A stretch of 20,676 nucleotides of DNA from Didymodactylos carnosus (GCA_905250885.1 CAJNOQ010003315.1:1-20676), one strand, 5' to 3'. Counted from the first letter of the stretch, positions 12,207 to 20,268 are shown. Numbers and translations are program-made. The notes: generated by a model not told the origin, from the sequence alone.

Positions 12207-12240
12207 AAAACTGATATCGACGCCAGTGGGTGTCAGTTTT
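12207..12240 (+). other. 34-nt stem-loop with a 15-bp stem
   Basis: AAAACTGA (12207-12214) pairs perfectly with TCAGTTTT (12233-12240). The stem continues inward through two G-U pairs on the plus-strand RNA and one G-G mismatch to a 4-base GCCA loop: 12 Watson-Crick pairs and two wobble pairs out of 15. The wobbles pair only if the plus strand is transcribed. No neighbouring gene gives it a role. Confidence 0.5.
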
Positions 12241-12654
12241 GTCTGTTATAGAAAACGTGTAAACTTCTCATGGTTTTTTCTTTTTCTCAATGGGAATCAT
12301 TGGATACGTTTATAGAATAACATGCAAGAAATGGTCAGTTTATAATAAAAGAAAGATTAAAAGTAATAGTATATAGATCATGCAAGAATATTGTCAAGTC
12401 TGTATAGTCATTCACAACGATACAAAAATGTTTGTGAATTGTTTTCTATGGAATATGGTCATAAGGGAGAAAACCACATATGTCAAATTATTCGAAACAT
12501 CGTAAATAGAAAAGGGTATCAATATTTTTTATCACAAAATTAATTAGTAGACAGACAACAAAAAGAATATAAAGAAGTAGAGAACAGTTAGTCAATTAAT
12601 TTCTGCAAAATATTTCTCACAATATTCTGTTAAATACTGAAGAAAATAAGTTTA
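12241..12654. other. AT-rich gene-free stretch
   Basis: No coding frame, RNA box or repeat beyond simple AT-rich DNA is visible here. Confidence 0.6.
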
Positions 12655-12757
12655 ATAATAAACCGTTGAGAACCCGTGTAATTTGAACAAGACGGTTTCA
12701 ATTACACACACATTTCACTGTACAATTCCAATTTAGGCTCCGTGTCTAATATGCAAC
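12655..12757 (+). repeat. Direct repeat, copy 1
   Basis: AACCGTTgAGAACCCGTGTA, a GACGGTTTCAATT core and AATTTAGGCTC are repeated in the same order and orientation 256 bp downstream (12911-13012). The two are about 75-80% identical by eye. No terminal inverted repeat or target duplication is apparent, so this could be a diverged tandem duplication or a solo piece of a larger element. Confidence 0.7.
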
Positions 12758-12910
12758 CATCTCGTTTTTTCATAAAGTTTTATGAGTATAACTTGGTTGC
12801 TTTTAGGCGTACAGATTTCGAAACAGTTCCATTCGACGGAGCACAATCTCCTGAAGATGACTGTATAAAACCTTCTTAATCTAGCTAATAAAGTTTTCTG
12901 AACGTAGATT

Positions 12911-13012
12911 TTATTAAACCGTTAAGAACCCGTGTAATGTGAGCGAGACGGTTCCAATTCGATACTCATTTCGCAGCACGGTTCCGATTAGGCTCTGTAC
13001 CTAATTCGAACC
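12911..13012 (+). repeat. Direct repeat, copy 2
   Basis: Second copy of the unit at 12655, reading AACCGTTaAGAACCCGTGTA then GAGACGGTTCCAATTCGATAC and CGGTTCCGATTAGGCTC. It lies about 900 bp upstream of the decayed retroelement block and could belong to that element's untranslated or terminal region, though no boundary supports this. Confidence 0.7.
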
Positions 13013-13937
13013 AGAATTTCCCTCTTTCTAGTAAATCTCCCTGAGATTCGTCTCTAATGAGAATTTCGGCATCATTTTTAGATCATTAAACAGCTGAGAC
13101 TTCCAGCTACGAAAGTCCCCAAATTCGATGAAAATCGCTTCAAAACTTACTCAGATACTAAAGTCAGAAGTTGGACAAAATTTATTTTCGGTTTCAATTC
13201 GATACTTTACTCTATTCTTGTTGTTGTCTGTCTCCTATTTAATTTGGTGATCAGAACACATTTTTCTCAACAGAAAACAGATAAGGCAAAAAAGAGGGCT
13301 AATCTCCTTTTTAGTATATGAGCTATTTTATATACAACTTGGATTTAGATAGGAAGATAATCTCTGCCTTTCTCTGTAGTTCCATGAGAGAAAGACTTTT
13401 CGTTTTACTTTCGCCTCCACGGTCGCATTCGGACTGAATGTACGTTATTAAGTATATGTATCCTTGTTCATGTCCTGGTATACGGTTGAACAACCTCTAG
13501 CAAAGAAGTCTTGTATTTAGCTAGTGTCACGAAAGATGTGTTTCCTGAAGTTAAAAAGATAAATCAGCTTTTCGAATTCTCACGAAGTCTCCTGTTTTCC
13601 AGCGATTGACTTTTTATCTATTTTATATAAAGTTAATAATTCAATATTTTTATGTTAAAATATGATCACTTAAAAAAATATAATATATATATAGTGATGT
13701 ACATACACGAATAAAAATGACGAGTTTTGGAGTCGTTTTGTCCCATGACCTGTTTTAATCTGACATTTGTTAATGAATAAGCTCAACGTGTAGATGATAA
13801 ATACGATAAATATTGTTATTTTACAAGATGAGATCAGTGGTCAATGTGTAAATCTTTCATTTATTACCAATGTATCTAACACCTCATTGCACGGAAGTTA
13901 TTCCGAATAAAATATTAGAAGATATAACCTGATCTAA
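13013..13937. other. Gene-free stretch, mixed composition
   Basis: The first ~550 bp are noticeably richer in GC than the flanks, then the sequence becomes AT-rich (about 13610-13950). A further partial copy of the CGGTTTCAATTCGATAC word lies at 13189-13205. No frame reads through. It could hold the eroded 5' part of the copia-like remnant that follows, but I found no Gag motif here. Confidence 0.4.
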
Positions 13938-14203
13938 AAATGTATAAAAAACAATATCTGCATAGATTCAGCTCTGTCTCTGGGCAAAAAGAGACAGATG
14001 AAGAATATCTGCAGTACATCCGACTAGGCATGTGCTAGTTATATAACCGACGTCAGGGCATACAGGAAAATTGTCATCATGCAGTTATTAAGAATCGCTC
14101 AGACTTGCGGAACCTCCCATTTTGTAGACAAATGTTTGTTCTATGTATCTGATGAAACAAAAAAGTTTAAAGTTAATTGTGACAAAAATATGAGCATTCT
14201 TAA
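13938..14203 (+). pseudogene. Gag nucleocapsid remnant of the copia-like element
   Basis: One frame (codons starting at multiples of 3) is open here except for a TAG at 14025. It contains CGTSHFVDKC at 14106-14135, which fits most of a retroelement Gag zinc knuckle (C-x2-C-x4-H-x4-C). The first Cys is missing and the His is one residue closer than usual. The surrounding peptide is basic, as expected for a nucleocapsid that binds RNA inside virus-like particles. The frame runs into the TTAA at 14200, where the MITE is inserted; codons beyond that to 14294 belong to the MITE. A zinc knuckle is short, so this assignment leans on the integrase downstream. Confidence 0.4.
13974..13997. repeat. Small perfect hairpin
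   Basis: CTGTCTCT and AGAGACAG flank an 8-base loop. The hairpin is enclosed by a 10-bp direct repeat, AATATCTGCA, at 13953-13962 and 14004-14013. Confidence 0.5.
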
Positions 14204-14444
14204 ATGTCATAACTGTACGTGGCAACTGGTCACCAGTTACATAACTATTCGTGCCTCTTCTTCCATATGTCTTCCTGCTCTGCCAGATAACTAATTAGTG
14301 GATGCAATCAGTTCATATTGATAGTACATTCTATTGTCATTTAGTGGAATATAAATTGAAGGGATAAAATCTAACCGTTGTGTTCAGGCAGCATCCAAAT
14401 GAAACCGGTAGGATTTGGGCATATTATAAGTGGATCAGCTTTAA
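14200..14444. mobile_element. piggyBac-type MITE, copy 2, nested in the copia-like remnant
   Basis: About 237 bp lie between TTAA at 14200-14203 and TTAA at 14441-14444, close to the 232 bp of copy 1. From 14265 to the right end the sequence is about 80% identical to 7286-7460. The right end, reverse-complemented, keeps GCTGATCC but has lost three bases. The left end no longer resembles the CCCTAATCCG terminus, although AACTGG-TCA-CCAGTT at 14226-14240 sits where copy 1 has CTGGG...CCCAG. The left boundary is therefore less certain than the right. It has no coding capacity. Insertion between the Gag and protease remnants means it arrived after the copia-like element. Confidence 0.65.
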
Positions 14445-14445
14445 C

Positions 14446-15041
14446 GGTTGGCAATGCAGTGAACGAATCACCGGAGACCTCTTTAAACTGAAATTGATTT
14501 TTTGGATCAAAACATCACTAGTCTGACGGCCAACGGCAAGTCTTTGATTTTTCAAATATTAGTAAGATTCTCGTTTAAAGAAGTGAAATATCAGTAGCTC
14601 GACATGAGCACCCACTTAGAAGCAATGAAGTTAACTGAAAATCTAGCTGATACACATGAGATATTCGCACAGTTCACTTAAAGCAAGCGCACTTCTAGTG
14701 CATCTAATCCACAAGAAGTCCAACAGGACTGTATAGGTACATTGAGTCGTGTCTATACAGTAATAGAATGCGATCTTCAGAAAAAAAGACTTTCTCTCCT
14801 CCGATAAGAACTATTTTCCAGTCGACAGTGATAACAAAGAATCGAACAATCTAAGAAGAATTGCCTTTCGATGATTTTTTCTTTATGCCTAAGGCAAGCT
14901 CTTCAGTTAATTGTTCTTCAACATATGCGCATTGAAATTCTTTCCACGAAACGTACTGGACGTTTTATTACAAAATGTAAAAGTAGAGAGTTATGCAAAA
15001 GTAGAAAGAAACTAAAACATATTCTATTATTTTCTCTAACA
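14446..15041 (+). pseudogene. Possible protease and Gag-Pol linker remnant of the copia-like element
   Basis: The frame at multiples of 3 has five stops in 185 codons from 14487 (14595, 14679, 14805, 14829, 14832), against about twelve expected by chance. Near the start, FWI at 14500-14508 in one frame and TANGKSLIF at 14526-14552 in another fall where a copia-type aspartic protease has its W-I-L-D-S-G-A...H-M-T...S-L-F stretch. The catalytic Asp-Ser-Gly is not preserved in either frame, so the enzyme is dead and the call rests on position plus weak similarity. Downstream peptide to 15041 is hydrophilic and helical in character but not recognised. Confidence 0.3.
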
Positions 15042-15202
15042 TAAATATTTTTTTTCTTTTCTCTGCTGGAATAACGAAACTGGCCGTTTATGGCTGTCGA
15101 AAAGTTCCATGTTCTACCTATAATTAAGAACTGCATAGTCACAACTGGATGATATCTCGGTGAAAAATTATCGTTAGGATAAATACTGTACTTCGTTTAT
15201 GA

Positions 15203-16291
15203 TTCCAGTTGAACTACAATCTTTTGTATCAGACATTATATCACGAGAATTTTCACCTAGATTTCAGAGACCTGAATTTCTACGGAGACGGGAGAGGATG
15301 GCATAAAAATGAATCGTGGTTAGTAGCAGAAACTAGCCATAAACACCATGGCCTCGTAAAATGGGAAACGGGGCTCTTGTGGGTTAAAGTAGCAAATTTA
15401 CTCTGTTATCCGGTGCATTTCGGTACAATTAGCCTTCTCGTCGTAAAACTACGAAGTTTGTTGCATACAATGGAAACGACACGTTGAACAACGTCAGAAA
15501 ACTCATTCTGTTGTGTGCTTTCTTTAGCCTTTAAAGAGTTGACATCTGCTGATGTTAGAAAGTTGATTATTTTCGCAGGATAAATGACTTACTCAGCAGT
15601 GTGTCTGCAAAGCACACAAGAAATCAGCAATATTCGGATATACTAATATCTGGTATCTGTCAGCAATAGATTGCTCTAGTCTAATAGTATAAGATATGCG
15701 TTCAATAAGGGTTTTCATCATGCTGTGAAACCTTCCAATCATAAGTTAAATGAAGTTATCAAAGTCAATGAACGATACGAGACAGTACAGGATTCTGATT
15801 GAGATTTCAGTAGAGTAATTGAAGCATAAATGTTTTTCAGTGTCCGTGAGACAGTATGCTTTAAAATCTCAAATTTCACAAATGTTTTACAAGAAGATTT
15901 GTTTTATCTAAAATTGCACAAGTTTTCATCAAAAAAGTGGCAGTTCTCATTATCGCATCAACTTTTCTCTCTAGCGCTGTCCTGTCAAGAGTGCATCGAA
16001 TACCCTATGAAAAGCTGGTGTCTGTTATTTTTAGAATGATTTCTGACGCACATATAGGCATATTTCTTCCCCTCACGAATGCTAAGAAAGCGTGTTTCAA
16101 GTACGAATGATTTTTCTCTAATTCAAAAATCAGTCTGGACTGCAAAAAAACAGTTTTTATAGGCTACTCAATGCGGTCTTTAATCTGGGCAGATCAAAGA
16201 AAATTTTTAACGTCAACAGGCTTTTGAAGTCGAGATCGAGTTTTTCATAGCCAGTCTCTGACAGCCTAGCAGCAGCTGGGATGTTGATATT
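15203..16291 (+). pseudogene. Integrase remnant of the copia-like element
   Basis: Frame 2 has only six stops in 278 codons (15485, 15581, 15644, 15677, 15800, 15827; about 17 expected). It carries NKGFHH (15704-15721) and NERY (15767-15778), resembling the GI-H...P..P..N-GV-ER-NR stretch around the last catalytic Glu of the core, then LHKFSSKKW (15914-15940). Frame 1 takes over, open 15865-16107, with AVLIIASTFL, then IPYEKLVS, matching the W.EA...A.YL.NR...TPYE pattern. After a TGA at 16108 come KKTVFIGYS (16144-16170), a Trp, then SRDRVF at about 16228-16245 after a TGA at 16225. Fifty-three codons separate PYE from GY and about twenty separate GY from SRD, both typical of copia integrase C-termini. 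Such an integrase would insert retrotransposon cDNA; this copy cannot function. Confidence 0.6.
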
Positions 16292-16401
16292 CGGAATCAA
16301 CACGATCGATTACGTATAATCCGCTAAGTTTCGAGCAAAAAGCGATTTATCAATTGGGAGAGTTTCCTCGTCAGAATGCATGGTGACGTATTCTTTATAG
16401 C

Positions 16402-18044
16402 TCATCTGTTATCATCATCGTTCGAAAACATGACAAAATTAAGTCTTCACTCAGCGTGAACATCATCATCATCGTTTCATCCATATTTAGAAATAACAAA
16501 AAACAGGTTAGAGTTTAATTAATACACAGATAGTGGATATATATTTACATTAAACAAAACGTTCATATCCTCATCATATTAATCTGATAAACACATCAGT
16601 CATATACTAAATAATAACAATATAGAAAAAGTAATTTGTTCTTTCATGGAAAATATTCTTAATTTTAAATTTGATACTAGAAATGCGGATCGAGTGTATA
16701 TTGCAAAAGCTGTTTGAACTCATATGAAAAAAAGTTTAATATCGAAGTCCTTTTGGTGGTGCATTATGTTTTGACAAAATAGTAGTTAAAAAGAGTATAA
16801 ATTACTAGTAGTATTCTGTTAATCATTAATTAGAATCATGTTTTTTTAACATTTCCGGACTGTTAGAACTATCTAGACAATAAATATATCATGATTTACA
16901 AACTAATAGGGTAAATTAATCTGTTTAGCTTAAAGAAAAGTTGTCGGTGAACTAGAAATTATGTCACAACTTACTTTTTTTACTTTGCTTCGATTGATTT
17001 ACAGTTGACTTATAATTGTGTCGTATTACTACTTTTTGGTTATGTATATATAATTGCCTCTACCTATGATGATCAAATGCTTATTATTATAGACACCATC
17101 AAAACGATTGGTTCATGCCTCAAACTCTTTTATTTTATTTTACTCTCTATATTCAGTGAAGCAATTGATAGAATAAAGTCCACTATTTAATCGTTCAATA
17201 ATAGTCAATACATGATTAGTTTAAGAAGAGGATCATGAACAACAAATATATAACTGAGTTTCTACATACGATACACATAATAATAAAATTGAACTACTGT
17301 ACGATATAATCAACTGACCATTTTAAGTTCTTTTACAATGAATAAAAGAAGTAAACAGTAGCTCTGTTGTAGCGAAATTGAATAAATAAATGACGATAGA
17401 AATTAAATAATAATAGGTTAGAATCATGCATACACATAAAGTTTGATTTATATCGTTTTCGAACTATTACGAGTTCCGTTAACAAGTTATTCAAATTACT
17501 TGTTAAGAAATCTATGAAAGAAGTCCATTTTTCATTTTCTCAACCTGTATTCAAGCTGATGCGTAATGCTGATTTAATTTTAATTTTATTTAGATTAATT
17601 TGCATTCATGTATTCACATTCTTTTGACATCTGAAGCTTTCCAAAAACAATTGGATAAAAATTTGATTATACTTGTACTAATCTTAGATTAAACCTTCTT
17701 AAAAAGTTTACTTTGACGACCGATTTGGTTATTTTAATATTCAAGAAAATAGATACTTTTCAGGATATTCTATCTTTCATAATTATTTGATTGAACATAA
17801 AAAAGCAATGATAAATTAACTCACTTCTATACTAATTATATCAGATGTTGTTTCTTTATTTTGTACGTTTCTGTTACGTAATTGTTATAAGATGAGATAA
17901 ATATTAATGATCAGGATCAATAGAAGAAGAGATTCGATTATATTTCGACGATATATTGGATGTTTTGATGCGCAATATTCTCATCATTATATTTCTATCG
18001 AAAATATATTACGGTATCTACATGTCAGTTCAACGTGTGTGTGA
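16402..18044. other. AT-rich gene-free stretch
   Basis: Composition drops back to AT-rich right after the retroelement remnant. A 61-codon hydrophobic frame at 17005-17190 follows an acceptor-like tract ending ACAG at 17004, but its Ile/Leu/Tyr-rich translation is what AT-rich DNA gives by chance. Nothing else is supportable. Confidence 0.5.
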
Positions 18045-18362
18045 CGTAATCACATTGATTCTTACTATAATGGTGCATTATACTGTTTAAGAGCAGATCC
18101 GGGTAGTATCCGTCCACGCTTGCGAGATAATTTAGATTCGTTAGATAGATCGTCTAGAGACCAGAAGTACCTTAATTTTGATCTTGATTTTACACATCTA
18201 GTTTCTATGAATGACATTGATAAGGTCACCTTTCCTTCTATTTTTTTTACTTTTTGGGCTTTTCACTCTCCTTTAGTAAAAATTAACTTTCTCATCTTTG
18301 AAACCTGTATTCTCAATAAATCTGTTCTTAAATTAAAGCTGAGATTACGGACTGCAAACTAA
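18045..18362 (+). CDS. Unassigned 105-codon open frame, possibly chance or an exon relic
   Basis: I do not recognise a family. The frame runs from just after a TGA at 18042 to a TAA at 18360 and has no early ATG; the first in-frame ATG is about codon 56. Its first half is mixed and charged (GALYCLRADPGSIRPRLRD, then SLDRSSRDQKYLNFDLDF), unlike the Ile/Lys/Phe-rich translations typical here; its second half is hydrophobic. No strong acceptor precedes it, and the best donor candidate (AAG|GTCACC at about 18223) is weak. About half a frame of this length is expected by chance in a window of this size and composition. Confidence 0.18.
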   Translation, partial: RNHIDSYYNGALYCLRADPGSIRPRLRDNLDSLDRSSRDQKYLNFDLDFTHLVSMNDIDKVTFPSIFFTFWAFHSPLVKINFLIFETCILNKSVLKLKLRLRTAN

Positions 18363-18582
18363 TTATTTTTATTTGTAAACATGATGATTTACATTCAAAA
18401 TAATTTTTATTTAAGCCACTCTAAAAAATTCAGATTAAATCAGCAAATGAACTTTATTATCTCATTCGAGAGAGAAAATTGTTCTCTTTCCAATAAGGTG
18501 TTAGAGTAGGCTCAGAACTGTTGCCTGTCTGCAGTATTGTGATTTTACAGATAACTGACATTCGTCTTCTGGAAACCTTTGC

Positions 18583-18650
18583 TTATCTCTAATAAGTCAT
18601 GTGTGCGCAGACTATATAGAAACTATGGTATACTATTAATTTCTTAGAAC
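18583..18650 (+). repeat. Left arm of 68-bp inverted repeat
   Basis: Starts TTATCTCTAATAAGTCATG and ends TTTCTTAGAAC. It matches the reverse complement of 18753-18820 at 67 of 68 bases; the single difference is C at 18612. Confidence 0.95.
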
Positions 18651-18752
18651 ACATGTTTGGTGACAAAAAACAAGATGTTCAAAATCCTTGAAAATATGAG
18701 ACATTTTCTAGAAAGCATACACATAGATACATTCTCTCATATATATTAGAGC

Positions 18753-18820
18753 GTTCTAAGAAATTAATAGTATACCATAGTTTCTATATATTCTGCGCAC
18801 ACATGACTTATTAGAGATAA
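18753..18820 (-). repeat. Right arm of 68-bp inverted repeat
   Basis: Together with the left arm it encloses a 102-bp spacer that has no coding frame. Complementarity begins and ends abruptly, like terminal inverted repeats. A TA lies just inside each outer end (18584-18585 and 18818-18819), which would fit a Tc1/mariner-type TA target duplication, but because the TA is part of the matching arms this cannot be told from chance. Confidence 0.95.
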
Positions 18821-18832
18821 TTCTAGTGAAAG

Positions 18833-19019
18833 TTCTTGAAGCCAAGAAAGCAAGATTTTGGGACATTTCTTCGGCAAGAAATATTTCTTGGGTTTTCTTG
18901 TGCATTCCTTGGGTAAGAATCAAAATGTAAATTTCCTTGGGTGTTTCTTGATGCAAAAACCTATCCTGTTGCAAGAAAAATCTGTTTTTACGATTACCTG
19001 CAAGAAAGTTTATTTCTTG
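18833..19019. repeat. Cluster of TTTCTTG / CAAGAAA words
   Basis: Four exact TTTCTTG (18884, 18894, 18944, 19013) and four exact CAAGAAA (18843, 18875, 18972, 19001) occur within about 180 bp, with variants TTCCTTGGG at 18905 and 18933. CAAGAAATATTTCTTG at 18875-18890 is a perfect 16-bp palindrome, and 19001-19019 is CAAGAAA-GTTTA-TTTCTTG. The cluster begins immediately after the long inverted repeat. The spacing is irregular, so it is not a simple tandem array. Confidence 0.8.
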
Positions 19020-19022
19020 TAG

Positions 19023-19479
19023 CGAAAATATCGTGCAAAGTTGATACCAGCAAATAAAATATGCTAAATTTTATTTCTGACATTTTTGGTTGCGGCACCA
19101 AATCTACTAAATGCTTCCTTCTGAGTAAAAAATACCAATTATCAAAATTAGCGTTTCTCTCGCTAATTAACGCATTTTCCAGAAAATTATAGGATAATCG
19201 GTGGTGTCCTATTTTGTTTAGAATACATCTTTTTGTTGTGTGCTCGAACGTCCACGATGTCGCACTGCTGAGAAAAACAGTAATTACTTTTCCTCGCTAA
19301 CTATGACTTTTGTAGACCTCTCTGGCTTCTATTCGATGCAGAATCTAATTTGAACATTTTTGTTACAGCCATAACTCTCTCGGATGCTTGCTTGATGAGA
19401 TACTTCCTAATTATTTATTTTTTGACAAGTTTGAGATTTTGCCTAATATTCAGACTGGTAAAAGAGAAGACGATACCGA
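19023..19479. other. Gene-free stretch
   Basis: Contains a perfect 8-bp hairpin, AATTAGCG-TTTCTCT-CGCTAATT (19146-19168). An acceptor-like TTTTTGTTACAG ends near 19370 and is followed by a short hydrophobic frame. No gene is supported. Confidence 0.5.
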
Positions 19480-19506
19480 AGTAGAATGGCCGAGTGGTAT
19501 AAGGCG
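19480..19506 (+). tRNA. tRNA-Leu-like 5' fragment (truncated)
   Basis: TGGCCGAGTGGTATAAGGCG at 19487-19506 matches positions 8-26 of a eukaryotic tRNA-Leu: T8, G9, the D-arm GCC...GGC with the invariant AGTGGT box A core, and G26. Seven bases (19480-19486) could be the 5' acceptor strand. After position 26 the match ends: no anticodon stem closes, there is no GGTTCGANTCC box B within 100 bp, and no matching 3' acceptor strand. It is therefore not a working tRNA gene but a truncated tRNA relic or the head of a tRNA-derived SINE. The ATG inside it also opens a 68-codon frame (to 19692) that I regard as incidental. Confidence 0.5.
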
Positions 19507-19692
19507 TACTGTACATCAAAAATGAAAAAGAAAATGAGTAATAGTTTAGGATGTTCCATAGCTGATTATGTGAGCGTAATCCAGAGGCACATCACTTTGT
19601 GTTACAGTGCTGGTGTTCTCCCATTGCGTTTTCTTCCTTCTTCTCTACCATTGTACAGAGCATTATCAACCATGCTGTTCTTGAATATCTAA

Positions 19693-20057
19693 CCACTTAA
19701 CAGAATGATGAAAAATCTGAGTAAAGTTTTTGTTTTTGTATCAAACAGTTTATTGTTTTTATTTTATTATTTATAGACTTGGTCGATATATAACAAAACT
19801 TCAAAGTTTATTTCTTTGTCAATCTGATCCAATTACGAGATTTTTCATTTCAAATGCTTTTTTATATATTACCAAAATTATTATTAATAGCTAAAGATGA
19901 ATATTTATAGCCCGAATAGTTTATTGAAATAAGTCAACAATTACATTTAACATTTTCAGTATTAATTCATAACATTTCAACAATTTTACAATCATCTCAC
20001 GCTGGAATATGAAGATTAACAAATAAGAAAATAAATCCTTGAATAGATTTGAAGACA
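19693..20057. other. Upstream region of the right-edge gene
   Basis: AT-rich with no TATA or initiator element I would defend. TTTTCAG at 19953-19959, about 100 bp before the ATG at 20058, follows a T/A-rich tract and could be a cis or trans splice acceptor for the mRNA leader. An 86-codon minus-strand frame (19921-20181) overlaps the exon antisense and looks like a shadow. Confidence 0.35.
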
Positions 20058-20268
20058 ATGTTTCTTTTTTTGACTCTCCTTTGTTTAGCTTCTGGAAAAA
20101 GTGAAAGAGGAGAAACTCAAGATGAAGAAGAATCTTCAACGATTCAGCATAAAACAAATTTATATCCGATTGTTGAAGCACTTAATGATACTGAATTAAG
20201 AGAAAGTATTAAACGAATTCAATTGATTGTTATTGCTTCACTTAATGATAAACAAGCAAATTTAGATG
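20058..20268 (+). CDS. First coding exon of a secreted or membrane protein (partial gene)
   Basis: The ATG at 20058 opens MFLFLTLLCLASG, a short signal peptide with a small-residue cleavage site near residue 13, then an acidic linker (GETQDEEESS) and an amphipathic stretch ending IQLIVIASLNDKQANLD. The frame is open for 70 codons plus one base and stops at ATG|GTAAGT (20269), a perfect donor, so the intron is phase 1. Reading on instead gives a TAA at 20301 and an 81-residue protein. Codons end mostly in A or T, regular and unlike the chance frames nearby. The last stretch resembles strand 1 and loop 2 of Cys-loop receptor ligand-binding domains (hydrophobic strand, then VDEKNQ-like LNDKQA), which would make this a ligand-gated channel subunit, but the usual upstream RPV-type motif is absent. 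Function is therefore tentative. No second exon can be fixed before the window ends. Confidence 0.6.

Larger units (their letters stand above)
13938..16401 (+). mobile_element. Decayed Ty1/copia-type retrotransposon, internal fragment
   Basis: This block is clearly richer in GC than its surroundings. It holds frames with few stops and, in the order expected for a copia Gag-Pol, a Gag zinc-knuckle remnant (14106-14135), a possible protease remnant (about 14503-14552), and an integrase running from the core to its C-terminal signature (15680-16270). Removing the inserted MITE leaves about 370 bp from knuckle to protease and 1.7 kb from protease to integrase end, close to family spacing. All three stop codons occur internally and the frame changes at least four times, so nothing is translatable as one protein. 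No reverse transcriptase or RNase H motif follows 16290, and no long terminal repeats were found, so the element is truncated at both ends. Confidence 0.6.

Noticed and set aside
13003..13013. Minus-strand GGTTCGAATTA resembling a tRNA box B
   Set aside because: No box A or cloverleaf is found at the right distance on that strand; it is part of the direct repeat at 12911-13012.
14079..14294. 71-codon ATG frame with several cysteines considered as a small zinc-finger gene
   Set aside because: Its last 30 codons, including the CHNC motif, lie within the MITE; only the part before 14204 belongs to the Gag-like remnant.
15209..15487. 92-codon frame considered as a standalone gene
   Set aside because: It has no ATG start and lies in the same low-stop frame as the integrase remnant downstream, so it is treated as part of the decayed retroelement.
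17005..17190. 61-codon hydrophobic frame directly after a good acceptor-like tract
   Set aside because: The acceptor is attractive, but T-rich tracts ending in AG are common here, the peptide is plain Ile/Leu/Tyr/Phe with no motif, and no upstream exon or donor is visible.
19486..19692. 68-codon frame beginning in the tRNA-like segment
   Set aside because: Its first codons come from the tRNA D-arm sequence, so the ATG is incidental; the rest has no motif.
19921..20181. 86-codon minus-strand frame
   Set aside because: It is antisense to the signal-peptide exon, whose codon pattern and donor site are better supported.
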